Below, piece by piece: positions 27,101 to 37,100 of a stretch of DNA of 64,000 bases. Position numbers and translations under genes: made by a program. The number at the start of each line of letters is the position of its first letter. The stretch's first letter is position 1. Source of the stretch: Ciona intestinalis (Eukaryota > Chordata > Ascidiacea > Phlebobranchia > Cionidae). The notes below the pieces were generated by a model. It worked only from the letters and a program-made list of their open reading frames with translations. It was not told where the DNA came from and ran no database searches. The stretch covers positions 563,001 to 627,000 of the forward strand of contig NC_020172.2 of NCBI RefSeq assembly GCF_000224145.3, in the 5' to 3' direction.

Positions 27101-29078
27101 AAAACTATAAAAGTGTTATATGTCTTATTACAGTGGTGTTCAAAAGGCTTAAATACGATGCACGCAAAAGTTAAATTAAAATAGCAAACCTTTAAGTCTG
27201 AATTGCTATTATGTCTTAATTAATTGCCAGACAAAACAATCGCTATTATGATGCAATGAATCCGTATTATTTCGTAACAAACAGTCTACTTGGCTAAGAA
27301 AAACATGGCAAATATAAGGCTAAACCATGACGCAAACGTAAACGGAACAGTTATTTGATTTCACTTTTGCGTTGATCGCGAAAATGTGTTTTACGCAATA
27401 ATACAGGTACAGTCAAGCAAGGGGGCGCGGTTTAAAGCATGTCCAATATGTCAGGTTTGGCTGTGGTGGATTATGGCAGAAATTAATTGAACACCACTGT
27501 GATAATTTAACAAAAAGGGGGGCGCAAGTTTGTTGAGATCTTCATTGGGGGGGCGTGCTTCAAAAAGTTTAAGAGCCCCTGCACTTGGGTATTGTGGCGA
27601 ATGAACAATGTGTAGACCTAAAATTAGTAATTGAAGAAAGGTTTTTAGGTGTATATTTTTTTTAACTAATAACTTGGAATTGGCAATCTAAACTCTTGCT
27701 TACGGCCTTTCTTCGTTTTGACAATTTTTCGATTACCAGAACAAAATTTTGATCGACGTGGTTTTTAATGAAAAGTACAAATACTGACATTACTATCGTA
27801 TTTACCTTGCAGGTTAGGGATGCAATGACTAACTTGGGTTTTCCTATTGGAAATGTTCTTATACTTTCAAGTAAAATTTTCAATGACAGAATTGAGGTAT
27901 TTAATAATTTTAATATTATATACAACCTAAGTGTGTACAATGCTTCTTTAGTTATCCTATGGAATTTAAGATGAATTTGGTAACATTCTTTTGTGGTGTG
28001 AAAATAAAGTAATATAAATTAATATTTTAGTTTAGTACATCTTAAATGTAGACTAAAGACTAGTATAACCATTATAAATTGTTTTATTTAATCTGTTCCG
28101 TTTTTAAATAATTTTATGTGCTGATTGCATCATTTGTTTTATATATTTTTTTTGCCTGTGCTATATAATTTAGTTTTAGCATATATTCTTCTAACTAGAC
28201 ATAATAATTTAGCAAACACTGTATCCAGTATACACAGTGTACTTTATCTTGCAGATCTTTTTATCAACATTCTTTTTGCCCCGAAGTGTGGCAACACTTA
28301 ATTGGTATGGTATTGATTTTGTAAATGAGGGCAAATCTATAAAAAATCAGACCTACATATTCATTGAAAGGTTGCTTCTTCCACGGCTGGTTAAAGCACA
28401 TCTTGAGTGTACAGTCGATTACGAAAAACTTCTTGGTTGGTAAATTTTATATAAAGGGTGTTTGCACGGTTACAATATTATAATTAGCAGTGTAATATTG
28501 TAATAAATTTCCCTGAATCAGAACCTGATCTAGTGCTCATAAAGTTAAACAATTTCTGTGTAAAGACATACAAAACGGTTTAGGAATACGAAAAGGTGAC
28601 CAACAAAAATAAACTGTAACCAAGACAAAAATAAGCTCTCAACCAGATCAAAAATCAAGTATTGGTTTGACTTAATTTACGAGTTTCCATGTATGTTACT
28701 TTGTAAGTGATTATTTTTTTTTTTTTATTTTATTGTATCACTATCATTACTGATAATTTGGACAACCCATTAGTGACCACTGGGTTGAAGCAATTGTCGT
28801 TAAGTGTCTTGCCCAAGGACACATACGCCCACAATGGTAGCAGTGTCATGCCTTGAAACCATTACCCATGCCTTAAAACCATTACGGTTATAGGCAGGCA
28901 CGCTAACCACTATGCCACGACGCCGGAAGGCTTCTAAATTTGAAACCTTTTGTCCACAGATTGCGGAACGTATTACAAAGTTATTGGACAGCTGTATAAG
29001 AAATATGTAGAACCTGAAAAACCAGAGGAAATTAGTGAAGATGTAAAAGGAATAATTGCTCGTTACTATAACAGTTGA
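24163..29078 (+). CDS. Unrecognised single-pass membrane protein
   Basis: Exons: 24163-24343, 25074-25241, 25640-25849, 25916-25972, 26161-26255, 26738-26923, 27813-27896, 28255-28435, 28960-29078. All phases join, giving 426 residues. The N-terminal 185 residues are hydrophilic, beginning with a lysine-rich stretch (AKKEKKKPNKNE) and containing LPSIHASLPIVHTLFPGSKS and ALSFMGENVDKTDLGLLDV. One exon encodes a transmembrane segment (about 190-210: CLILLLLLVAIIAGSGYYL). The remaining ~215 residues have four cysteines (LFCPFIEGIFSC, LECTVDY, DCGTYYKV) and conserved-looking blocks (GFPIGNVLILSSKIFNDRIE, NWYGIDFVNEG). With no signal peptide, a type II orientation with a lumenal or extracellular C-terminus is likely. 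I cannot assign a family. The exon 8 donor (GTTGGT) is weak but is the only one keeping frame. AATAAA follows at 29219. Confidence 0.8.
27034..27581. mobile_element. hAT-like non-autonomous element with 8-bp target duplication
   Basis: Ends CAGTGGTTCTTAAACT and AGTTTAAGAGCCCCTG form terminal inverted repeats (14 of 16). Flanks CACTAGGG (27026-27033) and CACTTGGG (27582-27589) differ at one base and look like an 8-bp target-site duplication, the hAT signature. 548 bp, no coding capacity; it contains a second inverted-repeat pair. Lies in intron 6 of the unknown membrane-protein gene. Confidence 0.85.
27131..27499. mobile_element. Inner inverted-repeat element nested in the 27-kb hAT-like element
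   Basis: Perfect 13-bp inverted repeats CAGTGGTGTTCAA (27131) and TTGAACACCACTG (ending 27499) bracket 369 bp inside the outer element. Without it the outer element would be about 180 bp. Its CAGTGGTG ends are also hAT-like, but I see no matching 8-bp flank, so nesting is an inference. Confidence 0.55.
28752..28925 (-). repeat. tRNA-derived SINE-like repeat (minus orientation)
   Basis: Contains GACAACCCATTAGTG, GTTAAGTGTCTTGCCCAAGG and, at the right, GCTAACCACTATGCCACGAC, which on the minus strand is an A-box-like tRNA head. Same family as 6183-6480. Lies in the last intron of the membrane-protein gene. Confidence 0.7.
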
Positions 29079-29320
29079 CAGGCCTAATTACCCACTGAGG
29101 ATCATAGTTATTGACTGATAGTGTTTAAGTTATGGTCTGAGAATTCTAATACTACAGTATGTACAGTGCTATCAATATTAATTTTTTTGGATGTAACAAT
29201 TATACATTGAATAGTTGAAATAAAGTTCCATGATGTTGATATATAGAGATATTAGACTATTGACAAAATTTAGTATACAGTAGTATACAGCATTTAGTAT
29301 ATAGCCCCCACTTAATATAC

Positions 29321-29321
<1 letters not shown>

Positions 29322-29351
<30 letters not shown>

Positions 29352-29373
29352 GGATTGATGCCCGGCACCTCCA
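29322..29373 (+). pseudogene. 3' part of tRNA-Ala (AGC)
   Basis: Matches the tRNA-Ala copy at 30183 from the D-arm end to the discriminator base: GAGCGCGCGCTTAGCATGCG, then CGGGATTGATGCCCGG and CACCTCCA. The 5' 21 bases are missing. The anticodon stem is intact here, unlike the full-length copy. Confidence 0.8.
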
Positions 29374-29448
29374 TGCTCTTCTTTTAATTTAACACAAGGG
29401 CAAATAAACGAAAAGGCACATTGCCATTAGATAAACACTCTAACGTGC

Positions 29449-29948
29449 NNNNNNNNNNNNNNNNNNNNNNNNNNNNNNNNNNNNNNNNNNNNNNNNNNNN
29501 NNNNNNNNNNNNNNNNNNNNNNNNNNNNNNNNNNNNNNNNNNNNNNNNNNNNNNNNNNNNNNNNNNNNNNNNNNNNNNNNNNNNNNNNNNNNNNNNNNNN
29601 NNNNNNNNNNNNNNNNNNNNNNNNNNNNNNNNNNNNNNNNNNNNNNNNNNNNNNNNNNNNNNNNNNNNNNNNNNNNNNNNNNNNNNNNNNNNNNNNNNNN
29701 NNNNNNNNNNNNNNNNNNNNNNNNNNNNNNNNNNNNNNNNNNNNNNNNNNNNNNNNNNNNNNNNNNNNNNNNNNNNNNNNNNNNNNNNNNNNNNNNNNNN
29801 NNNNNNNNNNNNNNNNNNNNNNNNNNNNNNNNNNNNNNNNNNNNNNNNNNNNNNNNNNNNNNNNNNNNNNNNNNNNNNNNNNNNNNNNNNNNNNNNNNNN
29901 NNNNNNNNNNNNNNNNNNNNNNNNNNNNNNNNNNNNNNNNNNNNNNNN
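29449..29948. other. Assembly gap, 500 N, inside the tRNA array
   Basis: Exactly 500 N, probably a nominal size. Sequence on both sides is the tRNA-Asp/tRNA-Ala spacer (AAATAAACGAAAAGGC, ATTAGATAAACACTCTAAC), so the gap probably hides further repeat units. Confidence 0.9.
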
Positions 29949-30004
29949 AGTGCAATAAACGAAAAGGCGATCACATTGGCATTAGATAAACACTCTAACA
30001 TGCA

Positions 30005-30076
30005 TCCTCGTTAGTATAGTGGTGAGTATCCCCGCCTGTCACGCGCGAGGCCGGGGTCCGATTCCACGACGGGGAG
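30005..30076 (+). tRNA. tRNA-Asp (GTC), slightly degenerate
   Basis: 72 nt, TCCTCGTTAGTATAGTGGTG start, anticodon loop CTGTCAC, acceptor end GACGGGGAG pairing with the 5' end. Compared with the canonical sequence it has a mismatch in the anticodon stem (GCGCG for GCGGG), TCC for TTC in the T loop and a T-stem mismatch (CCACG for CCCCG). It may be non-functional. Confidence 0.75.
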
Positions 30077-30182
30077 TGTTTTTTGGAGTTCTGTTTCAAA
30101 AGTAATTAAACAGTTATTATTTAAAAGTAATCTAATTAGCAAAATATGTTTAGAATAAATATTAAAATCGCTTAACCGCAAT

Positions 30183-30255
30183 GGGGGTGTAGATCAGATG
30201 GTAGAGCGCGCGCTTAGCATGCGCTAGGTACCGGGATCGATGCCCGGCACCTCCA
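30183..30255 (+). tRNA. tRNA-Ala (AGC), slightly degenerate
   Basis: 73 nt, GGGGGTGTAGATCAGATGG start, anticodon loop TTAGCAT, B box GGGATCGATGCCC, end CACCTCCA. The acceptor stem pairs. The D stem has GATC where GCTC is usual, and the anticodon stem has one mismatch (GCGCT). Probably a decaying copy of a functional gene. Confidence 0.75.
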
Positions 30256-30334
30256 TGCTCTTCTTTTATTTTAACACAAGTGCAAATAAACGAAAGGCGA
30301 ATCACATTGGCTTTAGCTAAACGCTGTTATGGCT

Positions 30335-30406
30335 TCCTCGTTAGTATAGTGGTGAGTATCCACGCCTGTCACGCGGGAGACCGGCGTTCGTTTTCCCGAC
30401 GGGTAG
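30335..30406 (+). pseudogene. tRNA-Asp (GTC) pseudogene
   Basis: Second copy 330 bp after the first. The anticodon loop CTGTCAC is kept, but substitutions lie in the anticodon stem (CCACG), T arm (CGGCGTTCGTTTTCCCG) and acceptor (GGGTAG). This arm would not fold normally. Confidence 0.75.
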
Positions 30407-30497
30407 TGTCTTTGATAGGATGTATCAAAAGGAATCAAACTGTTATCATTTAAATTATTCTAAATGGCAAAATATGTTTGGAATAAATACTAAATTA

Positions 30498-30530
30498 GCG
30501 AGGTACCGGGATCGTTGCCCGGCACCTTCA
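30498..30530 (+). pseudogene. 3' fragment of tRNA-Ala
   Basis: GCGAGGTACCGGGATCGTTG followed by CCCGGCACCTTCA: only the variable loop, T arm and acceptor 3' strand remain, with a changed B box. Confidence 0.75.
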
Positions 30531-30611
30531 TGCTCTTCTTTTGATTAAACACAAGTGCAAATAAACGAAAAGGCGGATCACATTTGCATTAGATAAAGGC
30601 TCTAACGTGCT

Positions 30612-30637
30612 TCCTCGTTAGTATAGTGGTGAGTATC
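30612..30637 (+). pseudogene. 5' fragment of tRNA-Asp
   Basis: TCCTCGTTAGTATAGTGGTG plus AGTATC, then unrelated sequence. It marks the right edge of the repeat array. Confidence 0.75.
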
Positions 30638-31183
30638 AAACAACCCTATATAGAAATATTTTTTGGGGGCATTAGCCTTTCACATTTAGGGACCATAGTA
30701 TGGAGGGACCACGCGTTTGTACTGTGTTTTTGTAACAGCTTTGTTAAGTACGTTTGCTGTTTGCCCAGCGCCGCAGTTTGCAATTGTGCCTTTGACTGCG
30801 TGTTGGTTGGCAAATTGTATGTTAAAACTTGTACTCTCATGAGATATACTTAATGAGGTTAACTGTTGTCCTTTCTGCGTTGTTTATGCTTATTTAAACT
30901 TAAAGTAGGTTTTTATACTCGTTCTTTATTGCAGTTACTCAATAATACTATACTTATTTTATACATAACGGAAACGTGTTGGTATTCTGACTTATTAACT
31001 ATTTTCGCTTGTAGAAACACGACTTGCTGCATAAAACTTCTTGAAAGCTTTTTTATACTTACCATTTTATTTTCCAGAAGCATATAAACGTATTCTTCTT
31101 ATAAATCTTCCTTTAGCAATACCTGATTATATCCAAACGTATCCTGTTTGTGCCCATCTGATACTTGTGCTTACAACAAAAAA

Positions 31184-34100
31184 ATGTCCGCTGAAACTCT
31201 AAACTTTGGTCCACAATGGTATGAAATTGATTTATGAATATTTTATCAAGTATATATAAGCCGTAGGGTAATTAAGCATTAGCAGTTTAGGGTAAATTAA
31301 GTATTATGTCTCAAAAAATTGGTTGTACTACAGGTATTGCATGTGTTGTAACATAATTCTCTTTTATAATGGTAATCCTTTAGCTGGTGGCCACCTGAAA
31401 TTTTTGTTTCAAAATGTTCCTTAGGTCTCCCTGATACCCACTGTATAATTTTGTTTTGAAAAAACTCGGGCGTTCGTGTCGAAAATTAAACATGGAGCTA
31501 TACAGAGAAGACGGAAAAATTTTTCCGCTAGGAAGCGATGACAAATTCGTTTCTCTATTTTATGGGGAGCAGTTAGTTTTACGGTTTATACACATAAGAT
31601 ATAAACCCCTAACCCCTAACCCCTAACCCCTAACCCCTAACCCCTAACTCCTAACTCCTAACCCCTAACTCCTAACCCCAAACTCGTCAAACAAAAAAAA
31701 CTTGAAAAAAAATATAAAAAAGTATTCCACTGTGCGGGACTCGAACCCGGTAAAAATGAAACAAAGAGAGTTTACGACCGCACGCAAACCGCTACACCAC
31801 AGACCCGACGACAATAAACACAACGAAAGAGCGTATATAACCGACCTAATGTGGGAAATATGTTCTTACTAGTGTTTTATGTATTTAGAAAGGTATTTTT
31901 ATTATTTAATTAATTTGTTTTACACTTATTAACAATTTGTAGTGCTGTTTTGTTCGTTTTTCCGTATTTTTTAATTTAAATAATTACCGCCTCTAGCGGA
32001 AAAAAATTTCCGCCTTCTTTGTATAGTCCCATGTGAAAATTAACTTTGAAAGTGCACGAAATCGTGCTGCGTCACCGTATTTTCCACACCAGCCGTTATG
32101 AATTAAACCAAGGTTAGATTATTACGTCATAGAATGCGTATTGTTACGTTTGATTCCTACGTTAAAACAGTGGGAAAAAACAAGGCTGTAACATATGTAA
32201 TATACCACTATTGTGACGTAACAGACCGCGATTGTGACGTAATAAATCGTTAACCTTACGCAAATCAGACGAATTACGGTGAAGAAGCATGTTTTCGCGC
32301 ATTTTTAAAGTTAATTTTCGACACGATACGCCCGACTTTTTTGAAAAAAAATTAAACAGCAGGTATCAGTGAGGGCTATAGAACATTTTGAAACCAAAAT
32401 TTCAGGTGGCCACCAGCTAAAGGATTACCTTTATAATAATAACTTTTATTTGTCTTCCCGATTATGGTAGCAAATATTGAAAAAAAATAAACAAAGAGAA
32501 GCCATAGTGGTAAAATGACTGTCTAAAACATGCCTACGTTTAAAAACATATTTATATTTAATTGAAAGAAAGAAGTCCATGTTTCAGTGTCCGGAGGCCT
32601 ATATTATGTTAATCAGTCAATAATAATCTTGGACTGCTTATATAGGCAATTACTCAATTAATGTGATTGATTTCAGTAATGAAAAGCCAAATGCAAGTAA
32701 CTATACATTTTGAGTTGCAAATTTGGCTTCTGAAACAGTTTTCTTGACTACATTTGTTTTAAATTCAATTTTATTTTTTAGGCTTCGAGATCTTTCTAGT
32801 GGTGGCTCTAATGTAACAAGCCCACCCCCTTCCCCAGCCACACAACCTCTAATCAAGTTCAAACTTGCTCAGCATAGGTTGGTATTAGGGTGTTCTGTTT
32901 TTAACTTTTTAATGGTGACATGCTTTTATTAGGAAATGTTTATAATTTGCAGTAAGTCCTAAAAATCCTTATCTCTTTGGTTAATTGAAACAGTTGGAAG
33001 TTAAAAGTTCCTAGTCATTTTGTAGTCAACAAGTATCTTATAATTGTAGAATTTGGGATATAATACAAACCTATGCCTTGTCAGAGAAAGTGGAAAGCCA
33101 GAATAGGCTTCTTTAATAACTACATTAGCTCTTAAAATAAATCTCAAAAGTTTTTATAGTTAAAGAAATATAACATGGCTCTCAAGGAAAAACAGTTATA
33201 AAAATATGTAGCTTTCATGGCATAAAAGGTTGCCAACCCCTGGTTAATGGCATAAGTTTCCCGTTGATCTCTTTTGTACATCCCTTAAACTTTGCAAACT
33301 GATTATAAGAACTGATGGTTACAGGTATGGCCGGGAAGAAATGCTTGCTCTATTTGAAAAACACGATAACGTTCCTTCTGAACTATTTCGTGCACCAAAC
33401 CTTATCAGTGAAGAAACACTTACTCCTCTTGCTCTTATACCATTAACTGAAGATGATCAAGTTAGTAAATGGGTCGTTTCGTTAATCATGAGTTAAATTG
33501 CATGGTACAAGTGATACCAAGTTATTGTCGATACATTACTATTGTGTTACGGAAAAAAGACAGTACAAATAAATTTGTTTTTACCAAAATGATCCTGTTT
33601 AATACATACTAAAAGTATTTAAAATCCTTTTGTATATTATATCTTTTTAATGCTAGCATTTATGAAGCCATTTACACATAATGATAGGATGGACAGTGGT
33701 AGTTAACTGAACAGACATATGGGACCAAAAATGGATGAAATCAATTCAGTATTGTCCCTATTTGGATGTAATATTATTATCAAGATATATTTTCTAACAT
33801 TTTTTTCTCTCAGCGTGCCTTTTCTGGGGGAGTAAACAGTGACGTAATGCATCGAAGTCGGGGTCCTGGTGGTCCTCTTGCCTTGGGCCGTGGCCGCTCA
33901 ATGCCCCCACGTGGGCGGGGCAGGGGGCGTGGGGAAATGTTTTCCCGAAGTATGAGTCAAAGTGAGGATGGTCCTTCTTATGGGCGAGGATCAAGAGAAT
34001 ACATTAGAAGGGACAGTTGGGATGACAGAGGGTTCAATAGAAATGGTCAGTTGACGTTTTTGTTTCAGTAACCTATGTTGTTTTGGTCTAGAACTGTACC

Positions 34101-37100
34101 TACATGCTATTCATACAACTTCTGCAAGGAAAGTGTAAATCAGTGAAATGTTATGCTGGACGTCACAAAAGTTTCACTTCCTTATTTGACTTCCTATCCT
34201 ACTACTCTTTAACAGTCATAACTTAGTATAGCTACAATTAGGGATGCACATTACAGAATTTCGAATCCGTGAGATTCGAATCCTTTTGTATTCGAATCTA
34301 ATTACGGGATTCGGTATTCTGTTTAATGATGTCATTACACGTCATCACATATACTATATTAACAATTTTTAAGAGTTATTAATTTTGAAAAAAAATATTT
34401 TTGTGTTTGTGGGACTTTCGAGAGTAAACGTTTCGTAACGTCTTTTCATAGCCTGCTATACGTTTCATGACGCAAAAACTACCCAATAGTACAATTTTTG
34501 ATCATTTTACAACTCAAGATCCAACAAGGCTGTTATAAAAGGGTCGATAAACTGACTTTTGTGCGTAAAATTTTTTTTCCTATAAATATAAAAAGATTCG
34601 AAATTCTAGATTCGGAATTCTAGATTCGAATTAAAGTATTCTAGGATATCCTAGAATACCTAATTATTCTGTAATGTGCATCCCTAGCTACAATGTAAGC
34701 ACTTGATGAAACAAAAATTTCGAATATATATTATACCCTATCAAATTTAACTTCTTTAAGATGGCTATATAGGCTATTACACAACAATATATACTGTATG
34801 TAAATGGTAGCTATAGGCTATATTTAAAACTGTAATTTTTATATTTACAATGTGCATGTATGTTGTGCATGTATGTTGACCCGACAGTTTTTGTATTACT
34901 TGACTTTGTAAATACATGGAGCTATGGGAAAATAGTCCATAGGTTAAGGTTGACAACCTCTGCCGTAACCTAACATGGATATGCAAGGTATGCATGCTTA
35001 CTCTGGAAAAATCATGTTAATATTGCGTCAAATGCATATTACTGGTGTGATAAACCTATCTTGTTCTCATGATAATCATTGCTATCAAGGTCGATCGTTT
35101 GAGGACACGGCTCCTCGGAAACCGGTTCGTCGGTCTGATGCGAGTGATGATTGGAGGAATGATGCGATCCGTGGAAGTGGAGATGGAAATGAGAATGATA
35201 AAGAGGGAGGATCGGACTGGAGACCTCCTGCTCCGAGGAAAGAAGGTTGGAGAGGTGGGTGTCAGAAGCTGAGAAATAACAAGTTATTTTTAAGTGGTGG
35301 TATCAATTTAACCTTGGTGATTTAATGAATTGCCGCATTGCAAACTGATTATTTTTTTGAAAGAATTTAGTTTATTGGAAGGGAGACTGTTCCTACTCAA
35401 GCCTCCGAATGTTCACCAGAATCAACACTCATCATTTGTTACAAAATGCCCCCAAACAGGGAGGAGTCTATAAAACCTGTTACATATTTTAATTGGTATT
35501 GTTAACTTATGTAGAAATCTAAAATATATATACACCTTCTTGCTTGATTTAAAAATTCAAAAATTATGTTTTGCACCTTTTGATTAATTATAACCCGACT
35601 GTTCTGATTATATTCTCGTGTGGTTTTTTAGAACCTGGTCGAGGCAGCTGGAGGGAGAGGGAAGACAGAGGTTGGTCTAATGATACGTTTCATCGAGATA
35701 GGAGGCCTGTGAACAGAACCAGGTCTTATGGAAGCAATAAATATGATGTGAGTTATGTTGTTGTATTAGATTTAAATAATCAAAGTACAAACAGCATTAT
35801 TTACTTTCTGTCCATTAACTTCTGCCCAAAATGCAGGTTTAATTAATTCATTTAAAAATCAACTTAAAATATATATTATTAGATAGGCCTATAATAATTA
35901 CGAAACTGTATTTATTAACTTATTTAATAAGCTGTCTTAAAAGCCCTATGAACTAAAATGGTATTTTATATATGAAGTAAATGGGCAAGCCAGAAATCCA
36001 TGTATGTGCATCAGTGCATGTATAGTAGACTCTTTTCCTATGCAAAGATATATTAAACATAGTGACAGCGGTTGTAATGATAGGAAACAACATAGCAGTA
36101 AAATTCCATGAAATTATGAAATAAACTCATTGTGGGTTTACACAATTCCCTAAGGTGGTAATGATTTCAGTGTCTATTATTATGATTTGCGCACATACAA
36201 CAATATTCTTAATATATATCAAGCTGACTGCTGTTTTAAATACAAGTCTTTACTATTTTAAGTGGTTGGGCCTATTTACAAGTTAAACCACAATGATATT
36301 TTTAATCCTGCATCTTTAAGGTTTTAGTGCAATACAAAGCTATCTGGCTGCTTCCATTGTAGCATAGTTGTCACGGCTAACTTAGCATCAATTCACTTAG
36401 TGTTATTGACTGTTCTTGCCTCTGAATGTTAAATACCGCCATTGTGTAGCTGGTTTAACAGAACACAGAAATCATTGTGTAGAATGTTACAAAAACCAAA
36501 GTTTTAAAAACATTAAAACAATCCTTATTATGAGCAAATGGAAAATTATCGCTGCGTGCTATTTTCAAAACAAACAAGAGAACAAAGAACTAAACATGGA
36601 TGGCAGTAAAATAAACAACCTGTCTATGTCCTGCTTTTCCTGCACAGATATTAACACCAGCAAGCATTTTAAGCAAATTTAGAAATATATATTAAATAAT
36701 TTTTTCTTCAATTATATTATGTAAGTTTTGATATAAAGTAAGTTCTATACTTTCTAATGGCAAGGTTAACAATGTTATTTCTTACACTGTGGGTAAGGTC
36801 AGTGAAAATGTAATAAGGCACTGTTGGTGAGCTCATTGTTATAGTTATTATAGGCGTCTAACATGGGGTGGCAAGGTGGACACGCCAACCCGAGAGTTTC
36901 TTGCACTGCAGTAATCAATAAATATTACATCGTGAAGTATTTCACAAGATTTATGTGACTCACTTCCCTGTGTCAGGGAAAGTGCATTAAAAGTTGAAAT
37001 GCTATAGTGACTTGGTTCTGTACTTTAAAACAGAATTAGCTACTTAATTTAAAATTGCAGTTTTATATATGTTGCTTGAAAAATTATGCACAATTATATA

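Larger units (their letters stand above)
29322..30637. repeat. Tandem array of tRNA-Asp/tRNA-Ala units
   Basis: Units of about 330 bp alternate tRNA-Asp and tRNA-Ala with shared spacers (CTCTTCTTTTATTTTAACAC, AAATAAACGAAAAGGCG, GGAATAAATA). Asp copies start at 30005, 30335 and 30612; the last interval is shortened by loss of the Ala 5' half. The array is interrupted by the 500-N gap. Confidence 0.85.
29079..31183. other. Region between the membrane-protein gene and GIGYF
   Basis: Holds the poly(A) signal of the upstream gene at 29219, the tRNA array and, from 30640 to 31183, about 540 bp of AT-rich sequence that should carry the GIGYF promoter and 5' leader. No other gene is seen. Confidence 0.6.
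31371..32429. mobile_element. 1.06-kb hAT-like non-autonomous element with long inverted repeats
   Basis: Starts GGTAATCCTTTAGCTGGTGG and ends with its complement (AGCTAAAGGATTACC). The inverted repeats stay similar for about 120 bp. Flanked by TTTATAAT on both sides (31363-31370, 32430-32437), an exact 8-bp duplication. No transposase ORF. Inside lie a CCCCTAA tandem array and a tRNA-like segment. Inserted in intron 1 of GIGYF. Confidence 0.9.

Noticed and set aside
29384-30014. Long open frames across the 500-N gap
   Set aside because: They are created by N read as open codons; the visible flanks are tRNA spacer sequence.
31728-31806. A functional tRNA gene on the minus strand
   Set aside because: A and B boxes are present, but the ends do not form an acceptor stem and the anticodon arm is unclear; called tRNA-like only.
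36416-36682. 88-codon frame in a GIGYF intron
   Set aside because: No splice signals that fit the gene's phase and no similarity to GIGYF; likely chance.
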